Below are positions 52,701-62,430 of a stretch of 64,000 bases of DNA, piece after piece; the stretch's first letter is position 1; each line of letters begins with the position of its first letter. Source of the DNA: Sinohyriopsis cumingii (taxonomy: Eukaryota; Mollusca; Bivalvia; Unionida; Unionidae); contig JAPYKE020000037.1 of assembly GCA_028554795.2 (NCBI GenBank), positions 1,408,501-1,472,500 of the forward strand, read 5' to 3'. The notes beneath the pieces are model-generated. The model searched no databases. It saw nothing but the letters and a program-made list of their open reading frames with translations, and was not told the DNA's origin. A program made the translations under genes and the position numbers.

Positions 52701-52979
52701 AATATGCGTTCACATCCGTTCGAATCATTCCATATCTACAGTAATGTATCTTGATCATGTGTCACAGTTGGAATAACCTGCAGCACTGTTGTTGTTTGTT
52801 GGGATGCGTGGGGTGGGGTGTTTTTCTTAAGACTATTATTCGCTACCAATCCACTATTTTTATCACTAGCCACTTTTTTCTACTGTTCCAACAGCGTGTT
52901 GTTTTAAGGACTCTCTTTGCATTAATAACGATAGTGCACACACAGTTCTCAGACGACTTGTTTGTAGCGGACAAATATT

Positions 52980-53160
52980 TATGCGGTCCAATGAGAAAGA
53001 CAATAGTTTGTTAGAAGAGTCTTTAGGGCAACATTCACCGAGATATTACATTCTGCGAAAGAGTAAAAATAATTGTTTTAAAGTCAGAACAACTCCCTAT
53101 AAAATCTCAGACTGGCAATAAATATCTTTTTAATTTCTTTCTATACGTTGAAAATAAATA
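52980..53160 (+). repeat. Partial R-type repeat (R4)
   Basis: Matches about 30.03-30.14 and 30.48-30.62 kb in the same orientation, including TCxxAACAAxTCCxTATAAAAT and a TTTCTTT-rich end. Confidence 0.65.
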
Positions 53161-53759
53161 AGATCATTTTGGTGTCATTTTCATGAAATTAGGATATTTT
53201 TTTGTGCAAAACATGAACTTATTTTCCTTTCTTAAATTTATTGTAAGGGTTTTACATTCAAACTCTTCAGGAACAACCTTGCAAAGAAATTAGCCTCTCC
53301 TAGATATATAATGTTATTATCCTAGGCATAATGAACCATCATTAACTAGGATCGCCGAAAAACGTTTTTCCTGAATTTAAAATGCTGCGCGGTTCGTTTA
53401 GATAATCTAATATCATCTTGTAATGTATTTTAATGAGTTTTGTTTCTCTTCATTTTTCACTTTTTGTAACGAATTCTATTTGTTTCAAATTTGAATTATT
53501 TGAACAGGGAAAGTTAGAATGTATTAATTGTTTTGCTATGAAGGAACGATTTCATCGTCGGAAATTTCCAATCATTATGTTCCTTTTTAGATTGTTATAC
53601 GATATCACTGACTAACTTGAGAATATTTTTCATCACGAAACTGCAAATTGTAGCTTTACATCTTTAGAGCCATATTTTCGCTCATCTCTGCAGCGGTTTT
53701 GTATGAGCCAAAGACAGTGTCAACATTACGGGGGGTGGTGGTTCGGTAATATCGCTAAT

Positions 53760-53762
53760 TAC
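53760..53762. repeat. Target-site duplication TTA (left)
   Basis: TTA directly before CACTGG; the same TTA follows CCAGTG at 56156-56158. Confidence 0.75.
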
Positions 53763-53871
53763 ACTGGTCAACAGTGAAATCATTACTGACTTGAAAAGGC
53801 CCTAATCTGTAGTATTTTGGTGTGCCGAACACGAATATAACCGTGAAAAATTTGTATTGGCTCTCGTTTTG
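53763..53871. repeat. Left terminal inverted repeat
   Basis: About 109 bp. Outer 12 bp match the right end except one base, and an inner block of about 55 bp (53818-53871) matches well. Confidence 0.8.
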
Positions 53872-54026
53872 AAGATATTCATATACCTCATTTTCTATGT
53901 TTCACTGTGCAAATTTCTCCAGTAGGACTGCAGCAACATCCGGAATAATGATGTAACATTGCATAATACCATCATGCTCACATCATCCACAGTTGATTGC
54001 ATCATTTTCTGATGCAATGCAATACT

Positions 54027-54141
54027 AATGCCATGCGGCTGCTGAAGTAAGTTGACGTCAGCAGTGTACTATACATGTGTAGGCCTATTATACTAATGCC
54101 AGGCGGCTGCTGAAGCTGACGTAAGCAGTGTACTATATAAA
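54027..54141 (+). promoter_or_regulatory. Two-copy promoter repeat with TATA box
   Basis: TACTAATGCCATGCGGCTGC...GCAGTGTACTATA at 54027 is repeated at 54089 (TACTAATGCCAGGCGGCTGC...GCAGTGTACTATATAAAG). The second copy carries a TATA box at 54134-54141. A TTCAGCA about 25 bp further on may be the start site, about 95 bp upstream of the transposase ATG. TGACGTCA/TGACGTAA-like palindromes in each copy resemble CRE/ATF sites. Confidence 0.55.
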
Positions 54142-54255
54142 GCCCAATCAGATAGGTTCAGCATTTAAAATATTTTAGACGTTGTGCGAGACAGTTCAAG
54201 CTACTGTTACATAAAACTTATTATTTTATCCATTTACGTACAATAAAGAACAGTA

Positions 54256-55938
54256 ATGCCTCGAAAGTGTGTTAATACCGCGGACAATTTTTGCTATATT
54301 TGTGGGGAAATGACATTTGCCAACCAGAAGAAAAGTATCAATTCTCAAGTGAAGAAGGCATATCATCTTTACTTCGGATGCAAGGTTGGTGACCAAGACA
54401 AGCCTTGGGCTCCGCATATATGCTGTGCTACATGTACAACACAGCTTTCAGAGTGGTTGAATTGCAAAAGGTCATCAATGCCGTTTGCAGTCCCAATGGT
54501 GTGGAGAGAGCCAAGCAACCACCTAAATGACTGTTACTTCTGCTTGGTTCCTCCTCTTTCCGGCGGAATAACGAAGCGAAAGAAGTCGAGAATAGTCTAC
54601 CCAAACATTCCGTCTGCATTGAGACCAGTTCCACATGGTGAGGGACTTCCTATTCCAGAACCTCCAGCAGAATATTCTCTTGATTCATCTGACGAAGACA
54701 AAGGTGAGTCGACCTGTTCTTCCCCTGGTCCATCAGCATGCAGTGATCCAGATTTTCACTGTGGTGCATCATCAACCCCACACAGAATAACACAGGAAGA
54801 ACTAAATGACCTGATTCGTGATTTGGACTTATCAAAGAACAAGGCAGAATTGCTAGGATCAAGACTCCAACAATGGAATCTTCTAGAAGAAGATGTCACA
54901 ATTACTGCATATCGAAAGCGCCACCAGCAATTGGAGCCTTTCTTCAGAAAGGAAAGTAATCTGATATTCTGTTCCGATATTGAGGGCCTCATGAATGCTT
55001 TAAAAATCACTCATGACCCACAAGAATGGAGACTATTTGTGGACTCTTCGAAACTGAGTCTCAAGGCTGTGCTTTTGCACAATGGAAACATTCTTCCATC
55101 TATTCCAGTAGCGTATGCTGTCCACATGAAAGAGACATACGATAACTTAAGGCAGCTACTGAATTCCATTGAGTATAACAAGTACAGCTGGCACCTCTGT
55201 GGTGATTTGAAGGTAGTTGCCCTTTTAATGGGACTGCAGCAAGGATATACAAAATACATGTGTTTCTTATGCGAGTGGGATAGCCGAGCAAGGGAAATGC
55301 ACTACATGAGGAAGGAATGGACTCACAGGCAGAATGTAGCCATTGGAGAGAAGAATATCCAACACCCAGCTCTGGTTGAGGCTCAGAAAATCTTGCTACC
55401 ACCCCTTCACATCAAACTAGGTTTGATGAAGAACTTCGTGAAAGCCATTGACCGGACTTCATTCCGATACCTGCATGAAAAATTCCCTCGACTCAGCGAA
55501 GCAAAGATTAAAGAGGGAGTTTTTGTGGGTCCTCAGATTCGAGAGCTTTTCAAAGATGACCGGTTCAACAACTTGCTGGAAGGTGACGCGAAACAAGCAT
55601 GGAATGCTTTTCGCCTAGTTTCTACAAACTTCCTCGGAAATGTTAGGGCAGAAAACTATAAGGAACTAGTAGAAGACATGTTGATGAAGTATAAGAAACT
55701 TGGCTGCAATATGTCTCTAAAGATTCACTTCCTTCATTCCCATTTGGATTTCTTTCCTAGCAACTGTGGTATTGTTAGTGATGAACACGGCAAACGTTTT
55801 CATCAAGATATCGCAACAATGGAACAAAGATACCAGGGAAAATGGTCCACTACAATGCTGGCTGACTACTGCTGGACACTCCTCAGAGATGCTCCCGAAC
55901 AGCTGTACAAGAGACAGGCGAAGAAATCTAAGATGTAG
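54256..55938 (+). CDS. Putative DDE-type transposase with N-terminal ZAD-like zinc domain (560 aa)
   Basis: Intact intronless ORF, ATG at 54256, stop at 55936-55938. Residues 13-60 have C13-x2-C16 ... C56-C57-x2-C60 with C42 between, followed by a second C93-x2-C96 pair, giving a ZAD-like or treble-clef DNA-binding region. Residues 120-165 are Pro/Ser/Asp-rich and probably disordered. The rest looks like an RNase H-fold catalytic domain: WRLFVDSSK (D263) then KAVLL, WHLCGDLKVV (D317), a CxxC (MCFLCEW), and a late acidic motif SDEHGKRFHQD (D509/E510), proposed as the DDE/D set. The C-terminus is basic (KRQAKKSKM). Uninterrupted coding within TIRs and a target duplication suggests recent activity. 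I recall similar proteins annotated as uncharacterised in many arthropod and cephalopod genomes. The alternative is a domesticated host gene, but the terminal repeats argue against it. Confidence 0.72.
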   Translation: MPRKCVNTADNFCYICGEMTFANQKKSINSQVKKAYHLYFGCKVGDQDKPWAPHICCATCTTQLSEWLNCKRSSMPFAVPMVWREPSNHLNDCYFCLVPPLSGGITKRKKSRIVYPNIPSALRPVPHGEGLPIPEPPAEYSLDSSDEDKGESTCSSPGPSACSDPDFHCGASSTPHRITQEELNDLIRDLDLSKNKAELLGSRLQQWNLLEEDVTITAYRKRHQQLEPFFRKESNLIFCSDIEGLMNALKITHDPQEWRLFVDSSKLSLKAVLLHNGNILPSIPVAYAVHMKETYDNLRQLLNSIEYNKYSWHLCGDLKVVALLMGLQQGYTKYMCFLCEWDSRAREMHYMRKEWTHRQNVAIGEKNIQHPALVEAQKILLPPLHIKLGLMKNFVKAIDRTSFRYLHEKFPRLSEAKIKEGVFVGPQIRELFKDDRFNNLLEGDAKQAWNAFRLVSTNFLGNVRAENYKELVEDMLMKYKKLGCNMSLKIHFLHSHLDFFPSNCGIVSDEHGKRFHQDIATMEQRYQGKWSTTMLADYCWTLLRDAPEQLYKRQAKKSKM

Positions 55939-56045
55939 TCAATGACTTGATTTTTTATAGGTAGGCTATTACAGTTGACCTTTTACTATTGGAATGCATT
56001 TCGTTATGTAAACATTAATTTCTTGCAGATTACAAAAAAACTAGA

Positions 56046-56155
56046 GCCAATTTTGCAATTTGACTGTCATATTCGTGTTCAGCACATAAAAATTGATAAG
56101 AATTGACTAATTTTATTTCAGTAACATGACTTTTGTAAAAATTTGTTGTCCAGTG
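56046..56155. repeat. Right terminal inverted repeat
   Basis: AGAGCCAATTTTGCAATTTG...TTCGTGTTCAGCACAT at the inner side and TTGTTGTCCAGTG at the outer end. These are reverse complements of left-end blocks. Confidence 0.8.
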
Positions 56156-58648
56156 TTATATACCTAATATTTCCGCTAATATATTGCTTATGCTTTAAAA
56201 TGACCTTTTATTAAAAAAGGATAAGTTCATCGCGACATTTATGTAGCCTTTTTACATCAAGGCTCTTTTCCTCGCAGTCAATGCTTTCTGTTAAAATTTA
56301 TTTTAGAAATCAAATCATCATTAATCTGTTTTCCTATTAAAGACATGAACATTAATATACTATACTCGTACGGATTCATAGTTTTATTATCACATAGAAG
56401 AACACTAAGACGCGTTACTTCCACAGAATTATAGTTCAAGTTTCCTTTTACAACATAGAACCAATAGCACAGTCAGTAGACTTTAGGTAACTAATAGCAA
56501 AAACAAGTGTTCATTTCATGTTAGCGTCCGTTAAAATAAGGTCATAATTATCTGCACTAGACTGTCCTGGTATAAAGATTCGAGCCCTAAGTCCTCTTGG
56601 TGACGAGTTCAGCATGGAACCATTGAGCCTCCAAGCTTAAAACGTTGACTTTTACGGCTTAAGGCAAAATTGGGTCTTCTACTGGTATCTTAAACTGTCT
56701 GAGTATGTGTTTGAGGTCAACAAGCAAACAAGGTGTATTTTGCTTGCTTTTTAATTTCTCTATGGTGATATAACTTTTTGACTGAGAATAACAAACATTG
56801 AACAATCTTGGCAGTCAGGTCAACTTATATTATCAACAAGTCGTGCTTTGGGATAACTGACATACAGTGTAATAGACATAAAAGATAAAACGAAAGATAA
56901 GATAAAGGAAAAACTATCAATACATATGAAAGCAGTCAGACAGACAGACAGAAAGGCAACCTATGTAAATTTAGACAGATACACAGACAACACGAACAAT
57001 AGTTGAATATAAATTTAGAGTAGCATAGATAAATCGATGGATAAATAGAATGAAAGATAAAAGGAAGTAAAAGTCTTGGTTTCTTATCTAAAACTCACTC
57101 TCTGGCATATTTGTCAATTAGCAATGGTAACATGAGATATAAATAGAAAGAAAATATCAGTGGTCGATGTAGAAACGAACATTAACAATTACTGATCAAA
57201 AGCAAATTGATATTTTATGATATATCAAATAAAAATCATGTACCCAATCTGCCACCAGAGTCACTTAAGTCTCTCTCAAGGAATCGTGTCACCACTAGGT
57301 AATATGATTGATATGTGTTACACGTAATTCCTTTCTTTTATTTTCATACGTGTTAATTTTAGGAGAATAATTTGTTGGCATATCGGACTGGTATTTTTAT
57401 AGACTGTGGATGAAATTTATTTTGATATTGTAATTGTATAATCTAAGCACACAGCCAACAAAGATCGCTGCCTCCAAGTGCTTGAAAACTCAGCTTGAAT
57501 TAGTATAAAGACCACTATCTTCAGTAAATATTAAAATGGTACAAAGGAATGTTACCAAACTCAACAATACCACCTTTTGAAAATGCAGTTAGAATTACAA
57601 AATATATAAAGAGCACCAAAAGAATAATCAGCTCCATTATTTATTAGGATTAAACTTTGAAGTGAAAATGACCAAAAAGTACTAGCCAGGTACACATCTG
57701 AAAAGTTCTTTTAACAATATTTAAGATATAGAAGGTCTAATTGTTTTTTAAATAGACAGGATAACAAGCCACGAAAGCCTGGGAAATTAGTTTGTTTTTC
57801 TTGTTTTAAATGTAACCCTATACAAAATAATAATCCTTTGGAGCGTCACCTAGGCAATGCCTGACTTCAGGTCTGATTTGATGGAAGGGTTATACAGCTA
57901 TATGTCTTTCTGTAACTCGGCCAAATAAAGGAAATCTTTTTGGACACTGTGTTAATATGTCACGCCTATTGACTGAGTTTTGCGTTATGGCAGTTGCTTG
58001 AAAATTCTTATTAACAAAACCAAGCAATTTTGCAAAGTATCCGTTTGGTCAGTACATTAATATCCCACCGAAATTAGTTCGCTGCGTCTGAACACAACCT
58101 TTCTTCTACAACAAAATTTACCTGTAACTCAAAATAGAATACACATATCGATTATGTATTGTTTTGATTAAACTTGATTATTTTACCCATTAAATAAGGA
58201 CTAGCAAATGTATTAGTACCTCTGAATCAATCGTGTACGAATTTGGGTTGGACAAGGAAGCGTCTCAACAATATATATATTACACACAAATTATTGCTAT
58301 TGTGAGCTTAATATTAGAAATACGAAACACAAGCAAACACCTTCTATTACAATACACAATTAGTCATAATACGAAATGTATATGTCTGTATAGTGAAGGA
58401 TCTTGTCAGTAGTAGCTATAAATGAATGAAAGAGAGAGAGAGAGAAATAAAGAAGGAAAGAAAGAGGGAGAAAATTGCGAGATGCTGATCAGCGGAGGGG
58501 AATTAACTCTTCAGTTATCGAAATCGAGATAATATATAAATCGCCGACTGAACAAATTTGAATACATTTATCAAGTCGCTATAGACGGTACCTTTGTAAA
58601 TACCTTTATGGAGTAATAGTAGGATATCTTGATGCAATGTTCGCTAGG
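56156..58648. other. Anonymous sequence between the transposon and the Polinton-like element
   Basis: Starts with the right TTA duplication. Contains GATAAA-type imperfect repeats (about 56880-56910), CAGA units (56938-56950) and a GA-rich tract (58432-58475). No gene recognised in 2.5 kb. Confidence 0.45.
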
Positions 58649-58870
58649 AGCAGAGAGGGCGAACAAGCTTCACTCGTATTTTCGCAAAGAAAGCCCTCCT
58701 GGAAAATCGCAAAATATCGCGATTTTTCTTAGTATCCGGCGTGAGAACACCCTGTTCGCAGAACTTTATAGACTCCAACTTGACTTACTGTCTATCGCTG
58801 GTCGCGAAAAATATCTCAGAAAAATCAGCGATCGCGTCTGTGTCAAGTTGGAGACAGCGCCCTCTCTGCT
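58649..58870. repeat. Palindromic segment, candidate left terminus of the Polinton-like element
   Basis: AGCAGAGAGGGCG at 58649-58661 is the exact reverse complement of CGCCCTCTCTGCT at 58858-58870. Inside are an 8-bp stem (AAAATCGC/GCGATTTT around 58695-58720) and a 14-bp stem with one mismatch (GACTCCAACTTGAC near 58771, GTCAAGTTGGAGAC near 58842) enclosing ATCGCTG/CAGCGAT. Polintons characteristically begin 5'-AG and end CT-3', as this does. It lies about 190 bp from the first viral-type gene. It could instead be an unrelated palindromic MITE. The ORF across it is probably not a gene. Confidence 0.6.
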
Positions 58871-59055
58871 GTTATTAATTAAAAAATTGTATCTAGACCG
58901 ACTCAGTATCGTGCTCGAAGATCATGTAAATGTATTGTTATAAATCCAGGCGGAGATAACTGAGCCTGACTAAACAAATTTTTGAACTTAGTTATGTCTA
59001 TAACAGCAATGCATCAAGTCTGATGAATATTTTGTAACGTGTGAGTGTCAGCTTA

Positions 59056-59541
59056 CATCAACACCAAGAATATTACAATTATCCATGATCATTTTAGGAA
59101 TTTGATTATACCGTTGGGTTACATAAATCACATCCGTGTTTTTATGTCTGCCTCGAGAATATATTCTAGCTGGATTGGACTGTTTGTCCAGCATTACATC
59201 ATCTACACGACTAAATTGTTAATAAAGCCATCAATATCATCAATACTTGGCGCTTCATCGATATCAGTGATAAACTCGATAACATCATCGCCGTTTTCAT
59301 TTAACGATTTTGCTTTTTCAATAAAATTTTTAAGTACATCATAGCACCGCTGGTCATCTACAGACGGGGCAATCAAATACAACTTATCCCACTTCATCCA
59401 CTTCATTTTCAAACTGAGCAGCAGTTGTGTCTTACCACTTCCAGATGGGCCTATGATAATCATACGAACATAATTTGGTAGCGCAGCATGATGCTTGACC
59501 GGCTCTAGTTTTCTCGTTGCACAGACGTCAGTGATTTCCAT
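59056..59541 (-). pseudogene. FtsK/HerA-type genome-packaging ATPase (Polinton/adintovirus A32-like), frameshifted
   Basis: Minus strand from an ATG at 59541. The Walker A motif is MIIIGPSGSGKTQLLL, followed by WDKLYLIAPS. After a frameshift near 59208, Walker B appears as VDDVMLDKQ, then IYSRGRHKNTDVIYVTQRYN, the arginine and sensor region typical of these ATPases, and NCNILGVDV before a stop near 59056. Length (about 160 codons over both frames) is short of the usual 200-250, so it may be trimmed internally. This family drives packaging of DNA into capsids in Polintons, adintoviruses, virophages and poxviruses. It is closest to the palindromic left end. One frameshift suggests inactivity. 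Confidence 0.85.
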
Positions 59542-59565
59542 GTTATAGAAATATAGAAAAAGAAT

Positions 59566-59724
59566 ATGGATTTATATTGTGTGAAATGCAGCGCGCGTAC
59601 CCCAACAGGTGATCTAACAACTATTACAACAAAAAGTAACAGATCAGCGGTTACTGGTAAGTGTGAACGATGCGGTACAAAGAAATTTAAATTTATTCCC
59701 GCACAGTCGGGTTTAAAAAAATAA
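59566..59724 (+). CDS. Small zinc-ribbon protein, DUF5679-like (52 aa)
   Basis: Complete short ORF. Two CxxC knuckles, YCVKC near residues 4-8 and GKCERCGTKKFKFI from residue 31, are separated by a Thr/Ser-rich linker containing KSNRSA. This is the layout of the DUF5679 family (Y-C-V-K-C ... N-G-R-x-A-V-x-G-x-C-P-x-C-G-T-K-x-F), small proteins that occur in Polintons, adintoviruses and bacteria. It is divergently transcribed from the ATPase with 24 bp between start codons and overlaps the next frame. It is undamaged. Role unknown; a virion or DNA-binding role is inference. Confidence 0.75.
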   Translation: MDLYCVKCSARTPTGDLTTITTKSNRSAVTGKCERCGTKKFKFIPAQSGLKK

Positions 59725-60086
59725 AACGAGGAGGTAATATTGCAGCAAAATTAATAAAGTTACGAGGGGCTCCGTGGGCTAAATACCCAGGAGAAAAATA
59801 TTTCCCAGGATATAATTATTGTGGTTCTGGAACCAGACTTGATATCAGACTTGACAAACAAGACCAACGAAAACCGGGTGAGTATCCGATAAACGCTATT
59901 GACAAAGCGTTTCATGCCCATGATGTAGCTTATAAAAGTAAAGATCTGCAGCACAGACACATAGCAGATGTAAAATTAATTCATGCGCTAAATTCCATTA
60001 CGAATAAATCTTTCAATGAATCATTAGCTAATTGGTTGGTGATGTCCGCAATGAAAGGTAAATTAGCGCTAGGTGCAGATAATTAA
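59691..60086 (+). CDS. Parvovirus-type phospholipase A2 domain protein
   Basis: Open frame of 131 codons without a stop but also without an in-frame ATG before the domain. It overlaps the last 11 codons of the zinc-ribbon gene in another frame. It shows the Ca-binding loop FPGYNYCGSGTRLD (residues about 38-51) and the catalytic His-Asp motif DKAFHAHDVAYKS (H77, D78, Y81), as in secreted PLA2 and the parvovirus VP1 unique region. The Cys normally three residues before the catalytic His is Phe. The C-terminal half (SLANWLVMSAMKGK) matches what I recall of adintovirus/Polinton virion proteins that carry this domain, thought to breach endosomal membranes during entry. The missing start may mean loss of the 5' end, a non-AUG start or frameshifted translation from the zinc ribbon. 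Confidence 0.82.
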   Translation: MYSRTVGFKKIKRGGNIAAKLIKLRGAPWAKYPGEKYFPGYNYCGSGTRLDIRLDKQDQRKPGEYPINAIDKAFHAHDVAYKSKDLQHRHIADVKLIHALNSITNKSFNESLANWLVMSAMKGKLALGADN

Positions 60087-60092
60087 TTATAA

Positions 60093-61010
60093 ATGGAATC
60101 TTTTTATTATTCCCCAAGAGGATACTGGAAAGGTAACGCAGCGATTAGTAAATTCCCCGAAGCAGCAAGGGTTATAAGTGTTAATGCTAGAAAATGGTTA
60201 TCCTAACAGGCAATATGGCAAATTTATCTACCACCACCTAAACAAATTCACTTTGCACATTTTGATGTTAGCGATCCTAATGAAGTTCATCATGCTGATA
60301 TTTTATTTTTACCACTTGATACTATTAAAATTGGTAGACGTCAAATAGCATATAAATACGCGTTAAGTGTCGTTGATGTTGCAAGTAGATATAAAGAGGC
60401 AGAGCCGTTGTCAACAAAGACAGCTGCTGAAGTTGCTTCTGCGTTTAAACGTGGAACCTTGCAATGGCCACAGCTGTTACAAGTTGATCCTGGCAAAGAA
60501 TTTCAGGGTGCAGTATCATCGATGATGAAACAACATAACGTCACCATCAAACGAGGACATACTGCAATTCGCCCCCATCAGGCAAATGTTGAACGATTTA
60601 ATCGAACACTTGCTGAGCGGTTATTTGGATATCAATACGCGAAGGAATTAATACAAGAAAAGATATCTCGCGAATGGGTTGCAAGATTACTAAGTGTGTA
60701 AGCCGCGCTAAATAATGAAATAACTCGAACAACTGCGTTGAAACCCATTAATGCAATCAAAAGCGCGCGTATAACAATACAACGACGTGATTTTTCATCA
60801 CAGCCAGTGCTGGGCACACTGTAAGATATTTATGTGTGCCGGGGGAACTTGAAGGTGGCAAAAAAGAGCGACAGATCATATTTGGAGTATTACCACACAC
60901 AATATATCTAACATAACAAGATCTACGGGTAGACCCGCAATTTACAGACTGGATTCAACTGCTCCTCATCGTGGATTTACAAGTAATTCCCTAAGACACA
61001 CAATTACCGC
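60093..61010 (+). pseudogene. Polinton retroviral-type integrase, broken
   Basis: ATG at 60093, seven bases after the PLA2 stop. The catalytic core shows HHADILFLPLD (first Asp), LQVDPGKEF (second Asp) and HQANVERFNRTLAERLF (Glu), the D,D(35)E arrangement of rve integrases. In-frame TAA stops lie at 60204-60206 and 60699-60701. After frameshifts near 60820 and 60875 a chromo-like C-terminal region follows (RYLCVPGELEGGKKE, then IWSITTHNI and HRGFTS), ending about 61010. This integrase is the hallmark of Polintons/Mavericks and would insert the element DNA. Non-functional here. Confidence 0.85.
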
Positions 61011-61255
61011 CCAGATTACTTAACTATCACCCCGACGTAGATTACATTCAAGCCAGGTCAGCATCACATTTTTTCATGTATGACAGCGGCTGTTATCTTT
61101 TCTATCTACGGTAAATTGTTTTGGATTATTGCTCGAGTACCGCCATAACATTATACAATTACAACGTGCACAATGATTATTCTGCTGTTGTTTCAAAGCG
61201 TTGATAAATTCAGCGTCAAGATGAAAATTTCGTTTATTTTATTTTTTTGGTCATT

Positions 61256-62430
61256 TTATTTATAACCGGCTAATTTTTTTCTTATTATATCGTTGTCAGT
61301 ATCATCATTAATGGTTTCTGACGAGTCCAAGACAATCTTTCGTAGCTGAGATATTCTTCTGACTCTGGACACTGCCAAATAAATTAAATTCGATACGATC
61401 ATCAACAATCCAAACAACTGTATCAGAGATAGTTAATCCTTGAGATTAATGTATCGTCATTGCGTATCCTAGCATCAACGGAGATTTACCAGCGCGTAAC
61501 GCATCCTCATCAACATTGACATCAACTGCGACAATATCATTTAATACTAAATTATGTTGCCCATAGGATCCTAGTATATCAACGTCAATAATCTGTCGTC
61601 GCGTATCAGGTGGTCTATAACACAACGGTGCATGTAACGCTGGAAATGTTTCCTTGTGTAACTGAAATAACCGCTGCTGAAGTGTGTCTCTGATTATCTT
61701 TCCACTTGCCACTATCAAATCATTTGGTCTCCACGTTTCTAGAAATTCGTTCATAGAAGTTTCCGAAATTATTTTACGCGCTATTTCACATTGAATTTTG
61801 TTCGGTTGTAGTCTGATTAATTTTTTTAATTCTTTTAATTCTGCATCAAGAGATCTATGATTATCAGCAACCTCTGAATAATAATCTACAAAATTCTTTA
61901 ACCAGTCATGTGGAGATGGTCCAACAAACGGAGGTGGTTGACCGTGATCGCCGCACATTATCACAGCTGTATTTTTCAATAACAACCAAGCGATAAATGT
62001 TTTTAAAATTTCCAACGACACAAATGATGATCTTTGGAATATATTTCTCTCCCATTCGATCGGGAGTCCATGAAATTGAAAAATTATGATAAGTACAAGA
62101 ATTAACCCCTCGTTGTTTCATCTCCCTGGCGAGTCTGTGTGTTGGTGTTAGCACAATCAAATTATCGTGTTTCTGTCGAAGTAATTCGATTACCCGACTT
62201 GTCTAACCAGAACTCCCCGGTCCGTTCAAATAAACCGTTTTATGTCTGGATACTGGATCAGGCACGGGCGGCTCCGACGATAATTCTGATATATGATCGC
62301 TGTAATAACTATCTTTAACCGCAACATCCAAAGATTTACAATAACATTGTAACATTTCTTGTTTTATTCTCCACGAACCCAATAATTCATTAGTGCTTGT
62401 AAACCGAGTCAATAATTCTGAATATTTGTA
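61256..62430 (-). pseudogene. Superfamily 1 (Pif1-like) helicase, broken
   Basis: Minus strand. Walker A reads YLNGPGSSG followed by a stop where the Lys of GKT should be (about 62205). Next are the motif Ia region VLTPTHRLAREM, a disrupted motif II (the expected DE before VSLEIL is lost at a frameshift near 62021), motif III CGDHGQPPPF (about 61945), an arginine-containing NHRSLDAELKEL, and a C-terminal YAMTIH, stop, SQGLTI. After a further shift near 61395 comes LIYLAVSRVRR and a stop at 61256-61258. This is the Pif1/RecD-like layout (TIHKxQG and YVAxSR motifs). It likely unwinds element DNA in replication. It converges on the integrase gene. At least four disabling lesions. Confidence 0.8.

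Larger units (their letters stand above)
53763..56155 (+). mobile_element. Complete DNA transposon, CMC/Chapaev3-like, 2.39 kb
   Basis: Bounded by CACTGGTCAACA (left) and the complement of CACTGGACAACA (right), flanked by TTA on both sides. After a diverged stretch of about 40 bp, the inverted repeats match again near GTGCCGAACACGAATATAAC (left) and its complement (right), ending in ATTGGCTCT-GTTTT. The single ORF between the ends is intact. CACTG termini fit the CACTA-Mirage-Chapaev group, and a 3-bp TWA duplication is, as I recall, typical of Chapaev3. Superfamily is therefore an inference from ends; the transposase itself was not matched to a reference. Confidence 0.78.

Noticed and set aside
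58629..58943. 104-aa ORF over the palindromic segment
   Set aside because: It spans the inverted arms and stems of the candidate terminus; its length is explained by lower stop density in GC-richer palindromic DNA, and no domain is visible.
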